A DNA stretch of 64,000 nt from an uncultured Microbulbifer sp. (lineage in GTDB: Bacteria; Pseudomonadota; Gammaproteobacteria; Pseudomonadales; Cellvibrionaceae). The stretch lies in contig NZ_CAJXKH010000005.1 of the NCBI RefSeq assembly GCF_913055755.1, positions 18,118-82,117 of the forward strand. Reading direction: 5' to 3'. How positions within the stretch are numbered: position 1 is the first letter of the stretch; the number at the start of each line of letters is the position of its first letter. The notes beneath the pieces were generated by a model. That model saw nothing but the letters and a program-made list of their open reading frames with translations, was not told the origin of the DNA and searched no databases. Positions 35,591 through 47,512 of this stretch are shown here, in pieces. The translations under genes were made by a program, and so were the position numbers.

Positions 35591-35652
35591 ACCGGCCAAA
35601 TTATTCCGTTATTGATCTCGGCGGGAATTCGGAGCGGTGCGAGCTCTCCGCC

Positions 35653-36300
35653 CTATTCTGCAATTTCCGGCTGCAAAATCCAGACCTTCTCCAGCGCCGA
35701 CACCTTGCCCTTGAGGCCCCCCGGTACATCCACAGCCTCTGTAAGTGTGAGCCGGTATTCGCTGCCGTAATGCTGCGTAACCTCATCATCGCTGACGCAG
35801 AAAGGCGGGCCCGGCATCACAGCCTGGTCGTAGTCAAAGGTGATCAACAGTTGCGGTGCGATCGCCGTCAGCGCCTGCAAATGCGCACTGTATTGACGGC
35901 GCATATCTTCCGGCAGCGCGACCAGGGCAGCGCGATCATAAATTGCATCTATCGGCCCCAGGGCTTCCGGTTGCAGCTGGAAAATATCCCCGACAAAAAT
36001 ATCTATACCGTCGCTGCTGTAGCGTGTCAGCTCACCCTGCGGGAGGATTTCCGGCTTTACTCCCAACGCCTCAAACAGCTGCACAACGGCCAATTCACTC
36101 AACTCGGCACCGGCAACCCGAAAGCCCCGGGAAAGTAACCAGGCAATATCCAGGGTTTTGCCACATAGCGGCAAAAACAGCCGGCTGCCGGTATTCAGGC
36201 ACAGATGGTCAAAGTACCTGACCAGTAACGGATGTGCTTTCGTATTGTGAAAACCGATTTCGTTCTTCTGCCATTTTTCCAGCCAGAATGCTTTTTCCAT
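35653..36300 (-). CDS. tpm: Thiopurine S-methyltransferase
   Basis: 215 residues, bacterial TPMT. WLEKWQKNEIGFHNTKAHPLLVRYF at the N-terminus, LFLPLCGKTLDIAWLLSRGFRVAGAELSELAV for SAM binding, and DRAALVALPEDMRRQY are diagnostic. Bacterial TPMTs methylate thiopurines and oxyanions of selenium and tellurium. It follows the degraded MarR-SIP pair on the minus strand by 18 bases. Confidence 0.94.
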   Translation of the reverse strand: MEKAFWLEKWQKNEIGFHNTKAHPLLVRYFDHLCLNTGSRLFLPLCGKTLDIAWLLSRGFRVAGAELSELAVVQLFEALGVKPEILPQGELTRYSSDGIDIFVGDIFQLQPEALGPIDAIYDRAALVALPEDMRRQYSAHLQALTAIAPQLLITFDYDQAVMPGPPFCVSDDEVTQHYGSEYRLTLTEAVDVPGGLKGKVSALEKVWILQPEIAE

Positions 36301-36318
36301 ACCGAACCTGCTTCCCCG

Positions 36319-36636
36319 TTAAAAAACCTTGGCGATGACTTCGTCTTCACGCTTGACGATTTTGTGCTGCTCTTCGCTCAGGCCGTGCTTCCAGTAACTG
36401 GAAATATACCCCAGCTTTGCGTCCACTTCGCGCTCTTTGCGAAAATACCGTCGCAGATGACGCATGGTAGTGAATTCACAGGCGCACCAGACAGACGGGT
36501 TGCCTTCGCCCCCCAGGGTCACCCGCAACATGTTTAGAGTGATCTGGTAGCTGCGGATGACTTCGAGTTGTATTGTGCGTGGTTGTGAGGTTTGTGGCCG
36601 TCGGGCTTGCGGTTCCGGGGCTTGCGATCCTGGCAT
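36319..36636 (-). pseudogene. Siderophore-interacting protein remnant with internal deletion
   Basis: 105-codon open frame whose two ends match siderophore-interacting flavoproteins (ViuB/SIP type). Residues 22-44 (LEVIRSYQITLNMLRVTLGGEG) correspond to the start of the FAD domain, and residues 48-105 (WCACEFTTMRHLRRYFRKE through KLGYISSYWKHGLSEEQH) to the far C-terminus. About 150-170 central residues, including most of the FAD and NAD(P)H domains, are missing, yet the frame is preserved. It cannot be a working ferric-siderophore reductase. It retains a GGAGG upstream and follows the MarR remnant by one base. Confidence 0.82.
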
Positions 36637-36637
36637 T

Positions 36638-36950
36638 TCATCGACCTCCAGCGGTTTCAGTAGTGAGGTTTGCCACCATGCGCGCAGTGAGCTCCGCGAA
36701 CTCTTGCAGCTCCTGGTTGGTCAGGCTGCGAGTCATGGCTTTCGCGGTTTCCTCCTCAGCCTCCAGCAGCTGGGTCATCACCGCGCTGCCCTTTCTGGTG
36801 GGAAATAGAAGCTGGCTGCGCCCATCTTGTGGGTTTGCTTGCTTCTCGATCAGGACGTCATTAATCAGTTCTTTCAGCACCCGGGTAATCTGCGCTTTGT
36901 CCCGCTGCATACGCTGGGCGATAGACTGGGCGGTGGACTGCGAATTCCGG
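36638..36950 (-). pseudogene. MarR family regulator remnant, 5'-truncated
   Basis: The frame carries the second half of a MarR regulator: recognition helix and wing in QRDKAQITRVLKELINDVLIEK and NPQDGRSQLLFPTRKG, then the C-terminal dimerisation helix. The N-terminal helices that should precede are absent; beyond about 36950 the frame reads into hrpB. An internal ATG at 36910 could give about 90 residues lacking dimer contacts. It sits just upstream of the SIP remnant, so a MarR-SIP iron operon seems to have decayed here. Confidence 0.75.
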
Positions 36951-36967
36951 CACACCGCAGTCACCGG

Positions 36968-36973
36968 TATAAT
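36968..36973 (+). promoter_or_regulatory. Candidate -10 element of hrpB
   Basis: Perfect TATAAT only 8 bases before the hrpB ATG at 36981, at the junction with the truncated MarR frame. No good -35 is visible. If used, transcription would start at or near the start codon, giving a leaderless message. Confidence 0.4.
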
Positions 36974-36980
36974 CCCGGCC

Positions 36981-39527
36981 ATGATGAAGTTACCCATCCA
37001 AGATGTACTGCCAGACCTGCTGGACGCATTAGCCGCGCATAACAACGTGGTTCTGCAGGCGCCGCCCGGTGCCGGTAAAACCACCAGCGTTCCCCTTGCC
37101 CTGCTCGACCGCCCCTGGCTCGAGGGACGCAGGATCATCATGCTGGAACCCCGCCGCCTCGCCGCCCGCAGCGCCGCTGCGCGGATGGCGGAGCTACTGG
37201 GAGAACCGGTAGGCAAGACCGTGGGTTACCAGGTCCGCGCGGAACGCAAGGCGAGCCGCGACACCCGCATTCTGGTGGTCACGGAAGGTATCCTCACCCG
37301 CCTGTTGCAGTCCGATCCAGAGCTGGCGGATACCGCACTGGTCATCTTCGACGAATTCCACGAGCGCAACCTGCAGGGGGACCTGGCACTGGCCCTGTGC
37401 CTGCAGTCCCAGGAGTACCTGCGGGAAGACCTCAAGCTACTGGTAATGTCCGCCACCCTCGACGCCACCGCGGTGGCCGGGCTGCTGGGAGACGCGCCGG
37501 TGATCACCAGCGAGGGGCGCAGCTTCCCGGTGCACGTGCACTACCTCCCGCACCAGCAGGTACCCGACGATAGCCGCCAGCTGCCCGCGCTGATGGCACG
37601 CAAGATCACCGAGTGGATGGACACACAGGATGGCAGCCTGCTGGCCTTCCTGCCGGGTGTGGGAGAGATCCGCCAGGTGGAAGAGCGCCTGCAGGAACTG
37701 CTTGCGGGGCGCAATGGCATTGTCGTCGCGCCCCTCTACGGTGACCTCAGCAAACAACAGCAGGATGCAGCCATTGCCCCTGCACCCGCCGGCCACCGCA
37801 AGATCGTCCTCGCCACCAACGTGGCGGAAACCAGCCTCACCATCGAGGGTATCCGCATGGTGGTGGATACAGGACTAATGCGCGAGTCGCGCTTTGATCC
37901 CAATACCGGGATGAACCGGCTGGTGACCGTCCCCATTTCACAGGCTTCAGCGACCCAGCGCGCCGGCCGTGCCGGTCGCCTGTGTGAAGGCCAGTGTTTG
38001 CGCCTGTGGAGCGAATCCCGACAGCAGCAGTTACCCGCCAAGAACGCACCGGAAATCCTGATCAGCGACCTGGCGCCGGTAGTGCTGGAACTGGCGCAAT
38101 GGGGCGTGCACGAGCCCGATGAACTGGCGTGGCTCGACCCACTGCCACCGGGGCCGGTTGCCCAGGCGCAGGCACTACTGCAACAACTGGGCGCGCTCGA
38201 CAAAACGCTGAAGATTAGCGAGCACGGCAAAGCCATGCTCGCCCTCGGCGCGCATCCGCGCCTGGCCCATATGATGTTGAAAAGCGCAGACTGGGGCCTG
38301 CGACAGGAAGCCTGCCTGCTGGCCGGACTGCTGTCGGAGCGGGATATTTTTCGCGGTGAACAGCGTTGGGACCGGGACATTCACAAGCGTATCGAAGTGC
38401 TTGCCGGCACACGCAAAAACAGCGGTAGCGATCGCGGTGCGATCCAGCGCATCCGCCAGCAGGCAAAAATCTGGCAGGCCCAGTTGCCCTCCTCCGGCAA
38501 GCACACCGCAATGGATGAGCTGGATCGGGTCGGGGTTTTACTGGGGCTCGCATACCCCGACCGCATTGGTAAAAACCGCCATGACCGGGACCGCCGTTTT
38601 TTACTCGCCAGCGGTCGCGGCGCGCACTTTTCTCACGAGGATCCGCTGGCAATTGCCGAATACATTGTGGTCGCAGAGCTCGACGGCCAGGGCCGCGATG
38701 CCCGTATTCAGCTGGCGGCACAGATTTCCGAAAGCGCCCTGCAACAGTACTTTGCCGACCTGGTGGAAACAAAGGATTGCGTGCGCTGGGATGCCCGCAC
38801 CGGCCGCGCCATTGCCAGCCACCAGACCACCCTGGGGCGCATCCTGCTGGACGAAGCACCGGCAAAAAATATTTCCCCGGAGCTGCTGAGCCGCGCGCTG
38901 CTGGATGCGGTGCGCCAAAAAGGTCAGCAGGGTCTCAATGCGCTGCCCTGGACGAAAGAGGCCGAAAGCCTGCGCATGCGGGTGGAATTCTTGCGCACCT
39001 GTACAAATGAATTTTCCGATCGGCTAAGCGGGCTATCCCTTCCCGACTGGAGCGACAGCAATCTGCTGGAAACCCTGGAGCACTGGCTGCTTCCCCACCT
39101 TGCGGGTTACAGCAAGCTGGAACAGTTACAGCAACTGAACCTGCACGGCATCCTGCAAAGCCAGCTGGACTGGAATGACCAGCAGCGCATTGACGCGCTC
39201 GCACCGAGCCACATCCTGGTACCCAGCGGCTCGCGCATCGCCATCGATTACAGGGAAACACCTCCTGTACTGGCCGTGCGCCTGCAGGAGATGTTCGGCC
39301 TGGCGCAGACGCCGACCGTACTCGAGGGTCGCTACCCGCTGATGGTGCACCTGCTGTCACCGGCACAGCGGCCGGTGCAGGTAACCCGCGATCTCGCCAG
39401 TTTCTGGGCGAATACCTACAGCGCCGTGAAAAAAGAATTGCGCATCAAATACCAGAAGCATTTCTGGCCTGACGATCCTCTGACGGCGCAAGCTACCAGC
39501 AAAACCAAAAAACGGATGGGGCAATAA
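36981..39527 (+). CDS. hrpB: ATP-dependent helicase HrpB
   Basis: 848 residues, DEAH-box helicase of the HrpB family. Visible motifs: PPGAGKTTSVPLALL (motif I, near residue 30), LEPRRLAARSAAARMA (Ia), DEFHERNLQGDLAL (motif II region), MSATLDA (III), TNVAETSLTIEG (V) and QRAGRAGR (VI). The C-terminus has the HrpB-specific domain ending VQVTRDLASFWANTYSAVKKELR and WPDDP. HrpB is a nonessential RNA/DNA helicase of unclear role. The frame is open upstream, but the first ATG with a family-like N-terminus is at 36981 or 36984. Confidence 0.95.
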   Translation: MMKLPIQDVLPDLLDALAAHNNVVLQAPPGAGKTTSVPLALLDRPWLEGRRIIMLEPRRLAARSAAARMAELLGEPVGKTVGYQVRAERKASRDTRILVVTEGILTRLLQSDPELADTALVIFDEFHERNLQGDLALALCLQSQEYLREDLKLLVMSATLDATAVAGLLGDAPVITSEGRSFPVHVHYLPHQQVPDDSRQLPALMARKITEWMDTQDGSLLAFLPGVGEIRQVEERLQELLAGRNGIVVAPLYGDLSKQQQDAAIAPAPAGHRKIVLATNVAETSLTIEGIRMVVDTGLMRESRFDPNTGMNRLVTVPISQASATQRAGRAGRLCEGQCLRLWSESRQQQLPAKNAPEILISDLAPVVLELAQWGVHEPDELAWLDPLPPGPVAQAQALLQQLGALDKTLKISEHGKAMLALGAHPRLAHMMLKSADWGLRQEACLLAGLLSERDIFRGEQRWDRDIHKRIEVLAGTRKNSGSDRGAIQRIRQQAKIWQAQLPSSGKHTAMDELDRVGVLLGLAYPDRIGKNRHDRDRRFLLASGRGAHFSHEDPLAIAEYIVVAELDGQGRDARIQLAAQISESALQQYFADLVETKDCVRWDARTGRAIASHQTTLGRILLDEAPAKNISPELLSRALLDAVRQKGQQGLNALPWTKEAESLRMRVEFLRTCTNEFSDRLSGLSLPDWSDSNLLETLEHWLLPHLAGYSKLEQLQQLNLHGILQSQLDWNDQQRIDALAPSHILVPSGSRIAIDYRETPPVLAVRLQEMFGLAQTPTVLEGRYPLMVHLLSPAQRPVQVTRDLASFWANTYSAVKKELRIKYQKHFWPDDPLTAQATSKTKKRMGQ

Positions 39528-39836
39528 TTCCTCGAAACAGGTACGCGTGAACCACTTGGGAGGCAGAACAGCCAACCTGGTTCGGGCGTGCCATTTTCTT
39601 CCCGCGACGGACAAATTCCCGCCCTGACGTCATTATCGGCCCGATCAAGACAGCGCTATCACCCGCTAAATAGATCAGGCGCCAAATTTCCGGATTTCGC
39701 CGTGCCACTTTCCAATTAGCGGGCTTCTGGGACGCCGCCCGTAAATTTTCTCGTGATATTTCCGCAGCCCCGGTTTCTTTTTCACAAGTAAAAGGAATTC
39801 GGATCAATGGAAATTCAATAAAAAGAGAAAGTGACA
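39528..39836. other. 309-base gap upstream of the laminarinase gene
   Basis: No gene, RNA or clear promoter is visible. It ends with an AT-rich stretch and AAAGAGAAAG as the laminarinase ribosome-binding site. Regulatory signals for the secreted enzyme probably lie here. Confidence 0.5.
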
Positions 39837-41357
39837 ATGAGAATTCCGAAAAACTCCAAATGGCAAAAAGGTTTCGGTGCGGTACTGCTCGGGTTCTGCG
39901 CCAGTATTCCGTTTGCCGATGCCGAGGCATCCATCTTCCAGGCGGAAGACTACAGTGCGTTTTACGATACAACCCCGGGAAATACCGGGGGCGCCTACCG
40001 CGCAGACGATGTGGATATTGAAGCCACCAGTGATAGCGGCGGCGGTCACAATGTCGGCTGGGTCGCCGCCGGCGAATGGCTGGCCTACAACAACCTGGTC
40101 ATTCCCTCCAGCGGCCAGTACATCGTGCGTTTCCGCCTCGCCAGCGCCACCGGCGGAAAACTGTCGAACGACCTGAATGGTGGCGCCATCGTGCTCGGCA
40201 GTCTGAATGTTCCGAATACCGGTGGCTGGCAGAACTGGCAAACCATCTCCCATCAGGTTCATATCGATGCCGGCACTTACAGTCTCGGCGTATTCGCGAC
40301 CACCGGCGACTGGAACCTGAACTGGATCGAAGTGGTTCCCGCAAACCCATCCGGGGGAGTTGCCACTATCTTCCAGCACTGTAATTACACCGGGTGGTCC
40401 ACCGGGCTGGAAGTTGGCAGCTATAACCTGGCCAGCCTGCAGGCGCGGGGATTCGTCAATGACGATGCCTCGTCGATCCGGGTCTCGTCTGGCTATCAGG
40501 CCACGCTTTATGACAACGACAATTTTACCGGCGCTTCGGTGACCGTCACTGGCGACGATAGCTGCCTCAACAACGAGGGCTTCAACGACAACGTTTCTTC
40601 CATCGTGGTGAGTCCGGCGGCCACCAATGGCGTGGTCTGGAGCGATGAGTTCGATACCATCAACAGCGGCAACTGGACCTTTGAAACCGGAGGCGGCGGC
40701 TGGGGCAACAGCGAGCTGCAGTACTATACCAGTGGCCAGAATGCCTCGATCCAGTACGACGCGCAGGCCGGCAGCAATGTGCTGGTGATCGAGGCGCGCC
40801 AGGAAGGCGGCTACAACTGCTGGTATGGCGCCTGTCAGTACACCTCAAGCCGCATGATCAGTGCGGGGAAAAAGGAGTTCCAGTACGGCCGTATCGAGGC
40901 CCGCATCAAATTGCCGCAGACCCAGGGTATCTGGCCCGCGTTCTGGATGCTGGGAGGCAATATCCGCACTGGCACCCCCTGGCCTGATTCCGGCGAGATC
41001 GACATCATGGAACACGTGGGCTATGAACCGACCCTCACCCACGGCGCGCTGCACGGTCCCGGTTATTCCGGCAATACACCGATCATGGGTACCCACAATG
41101 TCGGGCAGAACGTGGATGCCGGATATCACGTTTATGCGGTGGAGTGGAACAGCAACGGTATCAGCTGGTTTGTGGACGGCAACAACTTCTACAGCGTTTC
41201 ACGCGCGCAGGTGGAGCAGTACGGTCCCTGGGTATACGACCACCCCTTCTTCATCCTGCTGAATGTGGCGGTAGGTGGCAGCTGGCCCGGCAGCCCCGAC
41301 GGCAGCAGTGTGTTCCCGCAGCGAATGTACGTGGACTATGTGCGGGTCTATCAGTGA
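39837..41357 (+). CDS. Secreted GH16 beta-1,3-glucanase with CBM6 and beta/gamma-crystallin domains
   Basis: 506 residues. A signal peptide to about residue 30 is followed by a CBM6 (residues 31-167, with FQAEDYS and the late WNLNWIEVVP), a beta/gamma-crystallin domain (172-260, two Greek-key repeats with VATIFQHCNYTGWS and ATLYDNDNFTGAS) and a GH16 laminarinase domain (262-506). The catalytic motif GEIDIMEH is near residue 386, with the nucleophile and acid/base Glu separated by four residues. It should hydrolyse laminarin. The crystallin domain may bind calcium and stabilise the enzyme. The ATG, two codons after an in-frame GTG, has the better site. A strong terminator follows. Confidence 0.9.
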   Translation: MRIPKNSKWQKGFGAVLLGFCASIPFADAEASIFQAEDYSAFYDTTPGNTGGAYRADDVDIEATSDSGGGHNVGWVAAGEWLAYNNLVIPSSGQYIVRFRLASATGGKLSNDLNGGAIVLGSLNVPNTGGWQNWQTISHQVHIDAGTYSLGVFATTGDWNLNWIEVVPANPSGGVATIFQHCNYTGWSTGLEVGSYNLASLQARGFVNDDASSIRVSSGYQATLYDNDNFTGASVTVTGDDSCLNNEGFNDNVSSIVVSPAATNGVVWSDEFDTINSGNWTFETGGGGWGNSELQYYTSGQNASIQYDAQAGSNVLVIEARQEGGYNCWYGACQYTSSRMISAGKKEFQYGRIEARIKLPQTQGIWPAFWMLGGNIRTGTPWPDSGEIDIMEHVGYEPTLTHGALHGPGYSGNTPIMGTHNVGQNVDAGYHVYAVEWNSNGISWFVDGNNFYSVSRAQVEQYGPWVYDHPFFILLNVAVGGSWPGSPDGSSVFPQRMYVDYVRVYQ

Positions 41358-41385
41358 TTCCCGCTAATTAACCGTTCCTGCAGGC

Positions 41386-41417
41386 AAAAAAAATCGCGGC
41401 GATTGCCGCGATTTTTT
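41386..41417. terminator. Bidirectional intrinsic terminator
   Basis: AAATCGCGGC/GCCGCGATTT stem with a 4-base loop, flanked by an A tract on the left and T tract on the right. It serves both the GH16 gene (plus) and nfuA (minus), whose stops lie 28 bases to the left and 25 bases to the right. Confidence 0.93.
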
Positions 41418-41441
41418 GTCTCCGAACTTAAAGTCCCGAAA

Positions 41442-42044
41442 TCAGTAATAGGCCTGGGACTTGTCGGTGTGGTCGGTGATGTCCTTCACCCCGGCCAGTT
41501 CCGGAATCTTTTCCTTCAGGGTCTTCTCCACACCCTCTTTCAGGGTCATGTCCACCATGCCGCAACCCTGGCAGCCGCCGCCAAACTTCAGCACCGCGTA
41601 CATATCTTCGGTCACTTCCATCAGGCTGACCTGACCGCCGTGGGCGGCGAGACCCGGGTTGACGTCGCTGTACAGCACATAGTTGATACGGTCCTCGATG
41701 GGGCTGTCATCGGTGACCTTGGGCATGCGGGAGTTGGGCGCGCGAATGGTGAGCTGGCCACCCATCTTGTCCGCGGAGTAATCCACCCGGGCCTCGTCCA
41801 GGTAGGGCACGCTGCGGCCCTCAAAGTAGGCTTTGAGGCCATCCAGCTGCATTTCCAAGTCGCCCTCTTTCTCTTCACCGGGACGGCAGTAGGCGATACA
41901 GGTCTCCGCATTGGGAGTACCGGGGTTGGACACGAACATGCGGATGGCAATGCCTTCGCAATCCTGCTTGGCCAGCAGATCACGCAGGTACTCCTGGGCG
42001 GAATCCGTGATGGTGACATTCAATTCTGACGGCTGTTCTGACAT
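41442..42044 (-). CDS. nfuA: Fe-S biogenesis protein NfuA
   Basis: 200 residues. An N-terminal degenerate A-type domain (residues 8-100, [17 protein letters not shown]) is joined to a C-terminal Nfu domain with the cluster-binding [20 protein letters not shown] near residue 155. NfuA carries 4Fe-4S clusters to targets under iron starvation or oxidative stress. The ATG at 42044 gives the normal family N-terminus; the longer frame adds 16 residues. Confidence 0.96.
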   Translation of the reverse strand: MSEQPSELNVTITDSAQEYLRDLLAKQDCEGIAIRMFVSNPGTPNAETCIAYCRPGEEKEGDLEMQLDGLKAYFEGRSVPYLDEARVDYSADKMGGQLTIRAPNSRMPKVTDDSPIEDRINYVLYSDVNPGLAAHGGQVSLMEVTEDMYAVLKFGGGCQGCGMVDMTLKEGVEKTLKEKIPELAGVKDITDHTDKSQAYY

Positions 42045-42126
42045 AGACCTTCTCAAATAACCGAGTGACTTAGTCGGGTATTTTACGCGCAACTGCGACC
42101 GAGTTAAACCAGCATGTCCCGATGGG

Positions 42127-42804
42127 TTAGCTCAGCATACCCAACAGGGCCTTGGCGCAGGCTTCGGATGAGGCCGGGTTCTGCCCGGTGACCAACAAGC
42201 CATCGGTACAGATATACTCCTGCCAGTCGTCCCCTTTGCTGTAATTGCCCCCCTTCTCCTTGAGCATATCCTCCACCAGAAACGGCACGATATCGGTCAG
42301 CTCCACACCATCTTCCTCACTGTTGCTGAAACCGGTGACCCGCTTGCCCTTCACCAGCGGCTCGCCCGCCTCATCCACCGCGTGCTTGAACACTGCCGGG
42401 GCGTGACATACCGCCGCCACCGGCCTGTTGTCGCGATAGAAACCGTGAATCAGGGCCACAGACTGGCGATCTTCCGCAAGATCCCAGAGGGGGCCGTGAC
42501 CTCCCGGGTAAAACAGCGCATCGAAGCCTTCCGCATCGACCTCACCCAGCTTGATGGTATTGGCCAACGCCTGCTGCGCCAGGGGGTCATCGCGGAAGCG
42601 CCGCGTGGCGTCTGTCTGCGCGTCTTCCACATCGCTCTTCGGGTCCAGGGGCGGTTGCCCCCCCTTGGGCGAAGCCAGCGTCACTTGCGCACCGGCATCG
42701 ACGAATACGTAATAAGGCGCAGCAAACTCCTCCAACCAGAAGCCAGTCTTCTTGCCCGTATCCCCCAGCTGATCGTGGGATGTCAGTACCATCAAAATTT
42801 TCAT
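42127..42804 (-). CDS. Type 1 glutamine amidotransferase-like (DJ-1/PfpI) protein
   Basis: 225 residues, Hsp31/PfpI branch: [27 protein letters not shown] near the N-terminus, [11 protein letters not shown], and the nucleophile elbow AVCHAPAVF near residue 137. Family members act as glyoxalases, chaperones or deglycases. The conserved acidic residue at the DPKSD loop and the catalytic His after Cys are present. It is on the same strand as nfuA, about 80 bases upstream of it. Confidence 0.9.
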   Translation of the reverse strand: MKILMVLTSHDQLGDTGKKTGFWLEEFAAPYYVFVDAGAQVTLASPKGGQPPLDPKSDVEDAQTDATRRFRDDPLAQQALANTIKLGEVDAEGFDALFYPGGHGPLWDLAEDRQSVALIHGFYRDNRPVAAVCHAPAVFKHAVDEAGEPLVKGKRVTGFSNSEEDGVELTDIVPFLVEDMLKEKGGNYSKGDDWQEYICTDGLLVTGQNPASSEACAKALLGMLS

Positions 42805-43021
42805 GAGGCCTCCAGATGAATGTTTTGCGGATCCGTTAACTCTAGGCTGATGTATTGTGCTCCGTTACCGGAATTTCCACTCTCAATGTCCCAAAAAGGT
42901 AGAACGATCGGTTACAAGGATATGCTCCCAAGTTCTTCTGCGTCGCGCAGAAAGGCGGCTCAGGGCGTGGTTTATGCTAAGATTGCGGCCCTTTTGAATC
43001 CCCGGTTTAAGGAAAATGACC

Positions 43022-46729
<3,708 letters not shown>

Positions 46730-46803
46730 ACCAACGCCGGGCCCGAGCGCGGGCCCCGACCGGCTCCTCGAACCAAACCCGACAGCAGAAGCAGAGGAAG
46801 GAC

Positions 46804-47019
46804 ATGGGAGAAAAAGAAAACGATAAGCGCCCCTCGTTCGGTCAGGTTGTGCTCAGCACCCTGGCCGCCGCAATTGGCGTACAGTCGAACAGGAACCGGG
46901 AAAGGGATTTCAAAGGCGGCAGTATCAAGACCTACGTGGCCGCCGGCATCATATTTACCGCAATTTTCGTCATCACCCTGGTGCTGGTGGTGAAAACCGT
47001 ATTGAGTAATATGGGCTGA
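46804..47019 (+). CDS. DUF2970 domain-containing small membrane protein
   Basis: 71 residues with a RPSFGQVVLSTLAAAIGVQSN N-terminal amphipathic segment and one C-terminal membrane helix (TYVAAGIIFTAIFVITLVLVV). It matches DUF2970, of unknown function. The ATG follows GAGGAAGGAC; upstream codons look non-coding. It lies 74 bases after metH on the same strand, with a GC-rich palindrome (GGGCCC repeats, about 46740-46757) in between. Confidence 0.82.
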   Translation: MGEKENDKRPSFGQVVLSTLAAAIGVQSNRNRERDFKGGSIKTYVAAGIIFTAIFVITLVLVVKTVLSNMG

Positions 47020-47032
47020 ACGCGCGATAGTG

Positions 47033-47058
47033 CACCCCGGAGGCAGTCGCTCCGGGTG
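47033..47058. other. GC-rich hairpin between converging genes
   Basis: CCCGGAG/CTCCGGG stem with a 7-base loop and a bulged C. No T tract follows on either strand, so termination is uncertain. It lies between the DUF2970 gene and a minus-strand microprotein gene. Confidence 0.4.
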
Positions 47059-47096
47059 ACACAATCGACAGGGACTTCAGAATAAAAAAACAGCTA

Positions 47097-47228
47097 TTAC
47101 TGGGAAGCGACCCAGAAAATACAGGTGGCCACGAAAATGGCTACCAGAGCCACCGCCGCAATGGCGTCTACCGCGTTATCGCTATCGTTTGATACAACTA
47201 CTACATCTCTTGCAACTCGATCGCTCAT
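47097..47228 (-). CDS. 43-residue single-pass membrane microprotein
   Basis: A short frame on the minus strand from ATG at 47228 to TAA at 47097. GGAGT lies 7 bases before the start. The peptide opens MSDRVARDVVVV, has a polar SNDSDN stretch, then one membrane helix (AVDAIAAVALVAIFVATCIFWVAS) and ends in Gln. The helix, the ribosome-binding site and the otherwise empty region support a real gene, but no family is recognised. It may assist an envelope complex; that is unknown. Confidence 0.55.
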   Translation of the reverse strand: MSDRVARDVVVVSNDSDNAVDAIAAVALVAIFVATCIFWVASQ

Positions 47229-47382
47229 CGCAATACTCCGTTACTGTCAAAATCATTATTGTTCTTAAAGGTAGCAGCACCGCTAAAAAAGCGGTTTTTC
47301 AAGTAGAGCAAATCCCCGCCGCAGGTGCAATAGCACCGCTCCGCCCGGCAATTCCCGCTTATAACCAAAAATTACTAAGCTA

Positions 47383-47406
47383 GCAAAAAATATTGTTATT
47401 TTTTGC
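47383..47406. promoter_or_regulatory. Perfect 24-base palindrome upstream of cysI-like gene
   Basis: Ten-base arms GCAAAAAATA/TATTTTTTGC with a 4-base centre, 107 bases before the cysI-like ATG. It could be an operator or an A/T-rich bidirectional terminator. The 284-base gap 47229-47512 otherwise has only a small ACCGC/GCGGT hairpin with four T residues at 47279-47299. Confidence 0.45.
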
Positions 47407-47512
47407 ATAAGGCGACTGGTATGTTATGCGCCATCTTAGGGTAAAGGTAACTCCCGAAATACCCTCTGGGCGTTGTCTCCGCAGCGCGAAAAAGCAATGG
47501 AATCAAGCTCTT

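Noticed and set aside
34262..35770. 502-codon plus-strand frame opposite the symporter
   Set aside because: His/Gln-rich shadow; the minus strand shows clear membrane helices and SSS motifs.
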